The translations under genes and the position numbers were made by a program. The notes under the pieces are model-generated. The model was given only the letters and a program-made list of their open reading frames with translations. It was not told where the DNA came from and searched no databases. Below, piece by piece: positions 36,790-41,763 of a stretch of DNA of 41,763 bases (its first letter is position 1; every line of letters begins with the position of its first letter). Source of the stretch: Boseongicola sp. SB0665_bin_10 (GTDB lineage: Bacteria > Pseudomonadota > Alphaproteobacteria > Rhodobacterales > Rhodobacteraceae); NCBI GenBank assembly GCA_009838075.1, contig VXSG01000060.1, positions 1,186 through 42,948 of the forward strand. Reading direction: 5' to 3'.

Positions 36790-36990
36790 GGGTGACGCGG
36801 TGCCCCGGCGTTGCCTGGTCTGGTGCCGTGAGGGCGAGATATTCGACTCTTGCGGAGCGCAGGTTCTGGCCGATGCGCTACCGAACGGCAAGCTTGTCGC
36901 CCTGTCCGGCTGTGGCCATGTCCCTGTCCTGATGCGCCCAGGGAGGCAAAGCTCGCGCTGCGCGCCTTCCTCGACATAGTGAAGCAGTCA
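36790..36990 (+). pseudogene. C-terminal fragment of an alpha/beta-hydrolase, frameshifted
   Basis: The plus strand reads DAVPRRCLVWCREGE, then AQVLADALPNGKLVALSGCGHVPVLMRP, how alpha/beta-hydrolases end (V-P-x-L-V-W-G-x-x-D, then L-P-x-x-x-L-V-x-L-x-G-x-G-H-x-P with the catalytic histidine). After about 36942 the match resumes one frame over (REAKLALRAFLDIVKQ). No upstream hydrolase core with its nucleophile elbow remains. Bases 36581-36789 before it show nothing identifiable. Confidence 0.6.
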
Positions 36991-37089
36991 CGCGAGTGTC
37001 GGGATTCCGCTTTCGAAGTGCTACCGCTTCCCCGGCAATGACAGGGCACGGGATGGCGACTCGTTGTCTGTTGGCGCGTTGCCGTTTCC

Positions 37090-37170
37090 TCACCCTGCCA
37101 GCGCGATAATTGCCGCTGCGACAATCACCATGACCAATACCATAACCAATGCCGTGGTGACGTTCTTCAT
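37090..37170 (-). CDS. 26-residue single-span membrane peptide
   Basis: An ATG at 37170, with GAGGA about 13 bp upstream, opens a 26-codon frame ending at TGA 37090-37092. The peptide starts MKNVTTAL and is then almost wholly V, L, M, I and A up to a final glycine, long enough for one membrane helix. It lies inside an otherwise gene-poor 1.3-kb region. I know no named family it belongs to; it could be a small membrane regulator, a toxin-like peptide, or chance. Confidence 0.45.
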   Translation of the reverse strand: MKNVTTALVMVLVMVIVAAAIIALAG

Positions 37171-38132
37171 TTGAATTCCGTCCTCTTCATTCTGCGCCGT
37201 TTGCCTCGCATTGCTCGTCCTTGTGGCCATCATGCATTCCCGATGAGACTGTTCCGATCATCCGGCTTGAACGCGGGTTCTGTCTCGTCCCTGTTGCTCG
37301 CGGGCATGTTCGGGCCCACGAAGGCGGTCGCCGGACCTGTTCCGGGACCTCTTGTGCCAGGCGGCGCTCTTGTGGCGCGGCTTGATCGCGAGCGCTGCAT
37401 CGGTGCCGCTTCATCACGTTCCGCGAGCGTGGGGCGCACTCCTTCGGTTGCCAGCCCTGCGCAGGTGCTGGCACTGGAGCGTTCCGAGAATTGCTGAACC
37501 GCCCGCCTGCCACGATTTGCAGCCCCCCAAACCATAGGCCCCGGATCAAGGGTTGGCACGGGCCCTCGATTCGAAGTGCCCGGGGCACCGACATTCTGCA
37601 CCACGAATCACGAGTTTTGTGTAAGATATCCATGTTGAATCGGACTATTTGGTACCATTTCCATAAACATCAGGCGAAACAGCGAATGTCCCGCCCACGC
37701 ACCGCCGCAGCGGTCTGCCCGCAGCAAGTCCAGGCCGCCGTGACACTTGTCGGAGTTCGCAAGCGCTTGCGGTTGTTTCGTGCGTCGTCCGGCGCCTGCA
37801 AAGGACGGTCTCCGCTGAAATCCCGCCGAGACCCTTCAACGGCTTCGCTCGGCATGGCCTCATCGAGGTGAAGATTGCAGTTGACGGCGGAAGCACACCG
37901 CTGTCCGAACTGGTGTCCGGCGACGTGCCGGCTTGCGTCGTTCGTGGACGTGCGCGCGACGTGCGCATGACGCCGGTCACGCAGCCATGCACCTGTCGCG
38001 ACCCCGGCCATGTCGCGTGCCGTGACCCGGAACGAATTGATGTCGCTCCGTGCCAGCTGGCGCGGCGCCCTCGTTTCAGCCGTCCCCCACGGTCCCCTTC
38101 CGGGAACGTTTGCGGCGGGGCATTGCGCGAAT
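37171..38132. other. gene-poor stretch with a 14-bp palindrome
   Basis: No family-like gene. CGCAAGCGCTTGCG at 37758-37771 is a perfect palindrome. Bases 37615-37680 are locally AT-rich. A minus-strand SDINSFRVTARDMAG near 38050 weakly recalls TnpB tails but lacks enough of the motif to call. Confidence 0.4.
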
Positions 38133-39215
38133 TCAGGAACGCTTCGAGGGATCCGGCTGTCTCCGTGACCGGCGTGATTCACCGATGACGCGTGCGGCCC
38201 AGCGCGCCGCGTCCGCGACGGCCGGATTCGCATCGTCGGCAAGATCCCTCGCGACAGCCAGCAGCGACACGTCTCCCGAGTTGCCAATGGCGTAGAGCAC
38301 GTTGCGGACAAACCTGTTGCGCCCGCTCCGCTTGATCGGCGAGCCCGCGAACTTCCTGCGAAACGCCCGGTCGTCCAGGCGGGCGAGTTCGCTCAGCAGG
38401 GGCGCATCAAGATCTGCCTGTGCGTCGTAGCGCGCTTCGCGCGCCGCGTGCGCAAACTTGTTCCAGGGACAGACGGCCAGGCAGTCGTCGCACCCATAGA
38501 TGCGATTGCCGAGCTTGGGACGAAGGGCCTCGTCCACGGGACCGTCGTGCTCGATCGTGAGGTAGGAGATGCAGAGCCGCGCATCCAGCTGGTAGGGCGC
38601 CGGAAAGGCGTCCGTCGGACAGATGTCAAGGCAGCGACGGCAGCTCCCGCAATGGTCGGTCTCTGGGGTGTCGGGCGCGAATTCCGCGGTGGTGCAAATC
38701 ACCCCGAGAAAGAACCAGTTGCCGAGGTCGCGACTGAGCAGGTTCGTGTGCTTCCCCTGCCAGCCAAGTCCTGCCGCCTGCCCAAGCGCCTTTTCCGGAA
38801 CCGGAGCGGTATCGACGAAAACCTTGACCTCGCAATCGGCCTCGTCAACCAGCCAGCGGGCCACTCGCTTCAAGCGCTTCTTGACGACGTCGTGGTAGTC
38901 ACGGCCCCGCGCGTACACGGAAATGACACCTCGCTCACGCCGTTCAAGATCAACAAGAGGGTCATGGTCCGGGGTATAGGCCTCGGCCAGGATGATGACC
39001 GAACGCGCCTCCGGCCAGAGCTCGGCCGGATTCCCGCGCCATTTCACCCGTCGCTCCATCCAGTGCATCTGGCCGTGGCGACCCTTGGACAGGAACTCCG
39101 CCAGGCGGCCGGGAACTTCGGGCACGGCGTCCGGGCGGCAGACGCGTGCCGCCGCAAATCCCTCATCCAGGGCCATCCCGACCAATCGCTGCTTGAGCGA
39201 ATCTCGCACGCTCAT
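38133..39215 (-). CDS. queG: epoxyqueuosine reductase
   Basis: The 360-residue cobalamin- and iron-sulfur-dependent enzyme reduces epoxyqueuosine in tRNA to queuosine, the last step of that pathway. Two [4Fe-4S] motifs are intact: [12 protein letters not shown] and [11 protein letters not shown]. Other signatures are [39 protein letters not shown] and [18 protein letters not shown]. The C-terminal HEAT-like part ([13 protein letters not shown]) is present. The gene lies just downstream of the FzlA-like gene on the same strand, 48 bp apart, an arrangement seen in alphaproteobacteria. Confidence 0.95.
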   Translation of the reverse strand: MSVRDSLKQRLVGMALDEGFAAARVCRPDAVPEVPGRLAEFLSKGRHGQMHWMERRVKWRGNPAELWPEARSVIILAEAYTPDHDPLVDLERRERGVISVYARGRDYHDVVKKRLKRVARWLVDEADCEVKVFVDTAPVPEKALGQAAGLGWQGKHTNLLSRDLGNWFFLGVICTTAEFAPDTPETDHCGSCRRCLDICPTDAFPAPYQLDARLCISYLTIEHDGPVDEALRPKLGNRIYGCDDCLAVCPWNKFAHAAREARYDAQADLDAPLLSELARLDDRAFRRKFAGSPIKRSGRNRFVRNVLYAIGNSGDVSLLAVARDLADDANPAVADAARWAARVIGESRRSRRQPDPSKRS

Positions 39216-39263
39216 CTGGCGAAGGGCGGCACGAAGCCGCTCCCGGCGGCCGCGAAGCCCGGA

Positions 39264-39929
39264 TCAGAAATCAAGATCGGCATAGTGAGAAGACGCAGGG
39301 AAACCCGGAACGGTATCTGCCAGCAGGCTCCGAAAGGCCGGGCGGGACTTGATCTTGGCGTACCAGTCACGCACGGTCTGGTTCAGGCCCCAGTCCACAT
39401 CCGAAATGTAGTCGAGCGCGGAAAGGTGCGCAGCCGCCGCGAAGTCTGCGAGCGACAGCGCAGGGCCCGCAAGCCAATGACGCTCGTCAAGCAGCGAGCC
39501 CATGTACGCGAGATGCGCCTTCATCGCCTTCGCGCCCGACTTGATGCGGGCACTGTCCGGATGCCCTTGCTGGGCAATCTTCTTCGTGACCCGTTCATGG
39601 AGCAGATTCGACGTCACCTCGGCATGGAACTTGTCATCGAACCAGCCGACGAGGCGACGAACCTCGTATCGCGCGGCGGCGTCCGTTGGAAGCAAGGACG
39701 GCTCTGGATTGCGATCCTCCACGTATTCGCAGATCGCGGCGCTTTCGGCCATGAGCAGCCCGTCAATCCTGAGAACCGGAATCTTGCCAGCCGGGTTCCG
39801 ACGAAGGAACTCCGCGCTGCGCTCCCAGTAGCGCTCTTCGACCAACTCGACTTCAAGCCGCTTCTCGGCGAGCGACAGGCGCACCTTGCGGCAAAACGGG
39901 GAAAGCGGAACGTGATACAGTCTGATCAT
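39264..39929 (-). CDS. fzlA: glutathione-transferase-fold protein, likely FzlA
   Basis: The 221-residue protein has a GST N-terminal thioredoxin-like domain (MIRLYHVPLSPFCRKVRLSLAEK, NPAGKIPVLRIDG, MAESAAICEYVED) and a helical C-terminal domain (WLAGPALSLADFAAAAHL). Its end, GFPASSHYADLDF, has the conserved tail of the alphaproteobacterial division protein FzlA, which binds FtsZ filaments and links them to septal wall synthesis. The queG neighbour agrees. A generic glutathione transferase is the alternative. Confidence 0.8.
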   Translation of the reverse strand: MIRLYHVPLSPFCRKVRLSLAEKRLEVELVEERYWERSAEFLRRNPAGKIPVLRIDGLLMAESAAICEYVEDRNPEPSLLPTDAAARYEVRRLVGWFDDKFHAEVTSNLLHERVTKKIAQQGHPDSARIKSGAKAMKAHLAYMGSLLDERHWLAGPALSLADFAAAAHLSALDYISDVDWGLNQTVRDWYAKIKSRPAFRSLLADTVPGFPASSHYADLDF

Positions 39930-40429
39930 TGGCTGTGCGTCGTGTCGGTGTGCACTACCTCAATGCCGCGCACCGCGCGGAGATTCAAGAAGGGCCGGAA
40001 GAACGGGACCCCGGACGGAATTCAAGGCTGGGGCGTGCGGAAATCCGGCACCGCTCGAAGCGGAATGATCGACCGTCGCGCCGAAGCGCGACGTGCCACC
40101 CAATGAGGCACTTCTCGAACCCGTCCTTGTCCGGCCACCTGGATGCGCCCCCGGGCCAAGGGCGGGATGCCTGGATTCGAGTTCCGGCAACCGGCCTGCA
40201 CATCGGTCACCACCTTGACGGCTTGCGGTGCGGACCGGCGAGCCCCCGGAACTCCACGACGGCACGATCTTCTCTCTCGACGGCATTCACCTTCAGCAAG
40301 ACCGCGCCGGCGAGTTCCGCCACCCGGAAAGATCCCGGGTCGATGCCATCGTCCCGGACGCCGCCGCGTTCGTGATGTTCCGTGAGCCGCCTTTCGCCAC
40401 GCCGTCCTCGGCGAATGCCGCAGAGAGTC
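39930..40429. other. gap; possible gene end near 40207-40380 (minus)
   Basis: A minus-strand frame ending at TGA 40207 reads DDGIDPGSFRVAELAGAVLLKVN, then EDRAVVEFRGLAGPH, with G/C-rich third positions. It looks like the end of a real protein but has no identifiable start or family. The rest shows nothing recognisable. Confidence 0.35.
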
Positions 40430-41131
40430 TCAGACTTGTGCCGAACCGCCGCCCAGGCGAACCGTCCGACCGGGCTCGCGCCAGGACAGCGTGCAACTCC
40501 CGAGCTCGCCCAGGCACTGGAACCGGGTGCCGTCCACGACGGCGGACGCCGAGCGGTGCCAGTGGCCGAAGATCCAGGCGTCCGGGCGGTGCGCCTCGAA
40601 CATCGCGTCGAACGCCTGCATCGTCCGCGACAGCGGGCGGAACAGCCGGGCGTGCGGAAAGACCGCCTCGATCGCCGCTGACGGCGCATCATGCGTCACC
40701 ATGATCCGGGGCTTCACCTCGGCATAGCGGTCAACGATCCCGTTCAGCTCCGCGATCGAGCATTCCTCGTCCTCCCACCAGTCCAGCCCCTGGGTGCGCA
40801 GGTGCCGATCGACCGAGAACGCGCCGCCCACGAACATGATGTCCCAGGCCGGGTCCTGATGCCCGTCCGGGATCCAGCCCGGCATCGTGCGGCAGACCTC
40901 CGGGTCGTCGTGGTTGCCACGGATGAAGCCGCAGGTGCCGGCATTCGCCCGGAAGAATTCTCCGGCGCCCGCCGCGGTGCCGCCATCGAGAAACCCGTGG
41001 CCGAAGTCGCCGACCTGCACGACGGCCGCTCCCCTGCCCAGCACGCGCCGGGCCAACGCGTGGAACGGCAGGAACTTCCCGTGGATGTCGCCCACGAGCA
41101 CGAGATTCCTGATGTCGGCGAGCTTGATCAT
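40430..41131 (-). CDS. calcineurin-like metallophosphoesterase
   Basis: From ATG 41131 the product is 233 residues. Metal-binding motifs are all in order: VGDIHGKF, VQVGDFGHG, IRGNHDDPE, VTHDAPS and IFGHWHRS, the classic metallophosphoesterase series. A tryptophan-rich segment (DWWEDEECS) lies in the middle. The target may be a phosphoprotein, nucleotide or nucleic acid; it is not determined by the motifs. It is a single gene with large gaps on both sides. Confidence 0.9.
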   Translation of the reverse strand: MIKLADIRNLVLVGDIHGKFLPFHALARRVLGRGAAVVQVGDFGHGFLDGGTAAGAGEFFRANAGTCGFIRGNHDDPEVCRTMPGWIPDGHQDPAWDIMFVGGAFSVDRHLRTQGLDWWEDEECSIAELNGIVDRYAEVKPRIMVTHDAPSAAIEAVFPHARLFRPLSRTMQAFDAMFEAHRPDAWIFGHWHRSASAVVDGTRFQCLGELGSCTLSWREPGRTVRLGGGSAQV

Positions 41132-41763
41132 GGCGTCCCGATTTCCAAAGGCCCTCGGCAGGCCGAATTGGTGGCCATCCATACGGGGGCCCATCCCGGT
41201 CTTCCATCCCGTTCATGCGGGCTTGCCGAAATGTCCGGCAATCCCCAAGGCCCCATGTTCGTGCGGGCGACACGGGGATTCGACTTCCGCGGCGGGCGTC
41301 GTCGAGAACGCGATGGGTGCACGGACGGCCGCTCCGGAGCCGGGCCGGACCCGGCAGCGCCAATGGAGAATGCGGGAGCGGCCGGGGACTCTGCGCCAGG
41401 ACCGAAACGCCGGCAGGCGCGAATGCGTGTGGCAGCAGGCCTTGCCGCAACAAGACGGGGCAGGCCTCGAAGGGAGCAATTGTTGTCTTGCTGCCATTGG
41501 CTTGCGGCACGACCGAAAGTGCGGACCACATTCACGATCCACAAGGCTACGGCATTGATGCCGTCCTGCCCGCATCGAGATGGACGAATGCAGGTCTCGT
41601 CATGACTGCCGGCACGTCCGCCATGAACATGCCCCGTTCAAGGACGGGACCGCAGAGTTTCGGTTTCGGATGCCGATTTGCGGTTGACTTTATCAAGCGT
41701 TAATTATCCAGGGCGGATTTTTTCTGAGAGTGATCGGCCTTTTCTGGAAGGCTTGCCCTGAAC
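41132..41763. other. gap without gene at the right edge
   Basis: No family-like frame. The last ~80 bases turn AT-rich (TTGACTTTATC at 41685-41700 and a T run near 41718). This might be the promoter region of a gene beyond the window; no matching -10 at standard spacing is seen. Confidence 0.4.

Noticed and set aside
35822-36979. 385-codon plus-strand frame as one gene
   Set aside because: Most of it is antisense to the DUF2332 gene. Only its last ~60 codons resemble a protein (alpha/beta-hydrolase tail), so only that part is reported.
37990-38080. fifth TnpB-like tail (SDINSFRVTARD)
   Set aside because: Only a few motif positions match and the flanks lack zinc-ribbon cysteines.
38448-40106. 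552-codon plus-strand open frame
   Set aside because: It runs antisense across both queG and the FzlA-like gene, which have clear motifs on the other strand.
41685-41710. promoter at the right edge
   Set aside because: TTGACT has no acceptable -10 at 16-18 bp, and no downstream gene is in the window to support it.

Overview
The window looks like a stretch of chromosome from a GC-rich alphaproteobacterium. The support is synteny and gene type: a histone-deacetylase-like gene, xseB, ispA and dxs in one overlapping run; a petP/petR-like regulator pair next to ilvE; a FzlA-like glutathione-transferase-fold gene beside queG; and a TAXI-type TRAP transporter. Long gene-poor gaps, broken genes and transposase fossils point to a genome with active gene turnover. 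I cannot name the genus from sequence alone.

Left end (1-5.6 kb): two P-loop ATPase genes form a leftward operon. The second carries kinesin-light-chain-like TPR repeats and runs off the window edge. The operon has a clear sigma70-type promoter with a dyad just downstream of the -10 and a pair of 13-bp direct repeats. Next come a RelB-type antitoxin with a truncated YafQ-type toxin, and the remains of a helicase-nuclease whose reading frame stops inside its nuclease motif. This looks like an eroded defence or stress island.

Centre (5.9-22.1 kb): a complete protocatechuate 4,5-cleavage (meta) pathway. Rightward galB-ligK-galD-ligI lies opposite a LysR-type regulator with two DNA-binding domains. 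Leftward ligA-ligB-ligC lies 9 kb away. Between them sit a two-gene TAXI-TRAP transporter, which may import the aromatic substrate, and unrelated small genes: an ABM-like protein, a DUF2157-type membrane protein, an AAC(6')-like acetyltransferase and an SPFH/prohibitin-like protein. The seven enzymes would take protocatechuate through CHMS, PDC and oxalomesaconate to pyruvate plus oxaloacetate.

Right of centre (22.4-31.6 kb): housekeeping isoprenoid genes (dxs, ispA) with xseB and an HDAC-like deacetylase, then petR, petP and ilvE, an XRE-type regulator, an MFS transporter and a GNAT acetyltransferase. Several operator-like palindromes lie in the intergenic spaces.

Right end (31.6-41.8 kb): an intact higBA toxin-antitoxin pair with its operator, VOC, DUF2087 and GFA-family genes, a DUF2332 gene with two compensating frameshifts, an alpha/beta-hydrolase fossil, a 26-codon membrane peptide, queG, a FzlA-like gene and a metallophosphoesterase.

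Recurring themes are decayed toxin-antitoxin loci (4.2, 11.5, 17.4 and possibly 29.3 kb, against one intact at 32.5 kb), three TnpB-like C-terminal zinc-ribbon fossils (10.7, 11.25 and 22.25 kb), an IS5-like transposase fragment and a degenerate tRNA-Gly-like sequence. No rRNA, intact tRNA, CRISPR array or complete insertion sequence was found.
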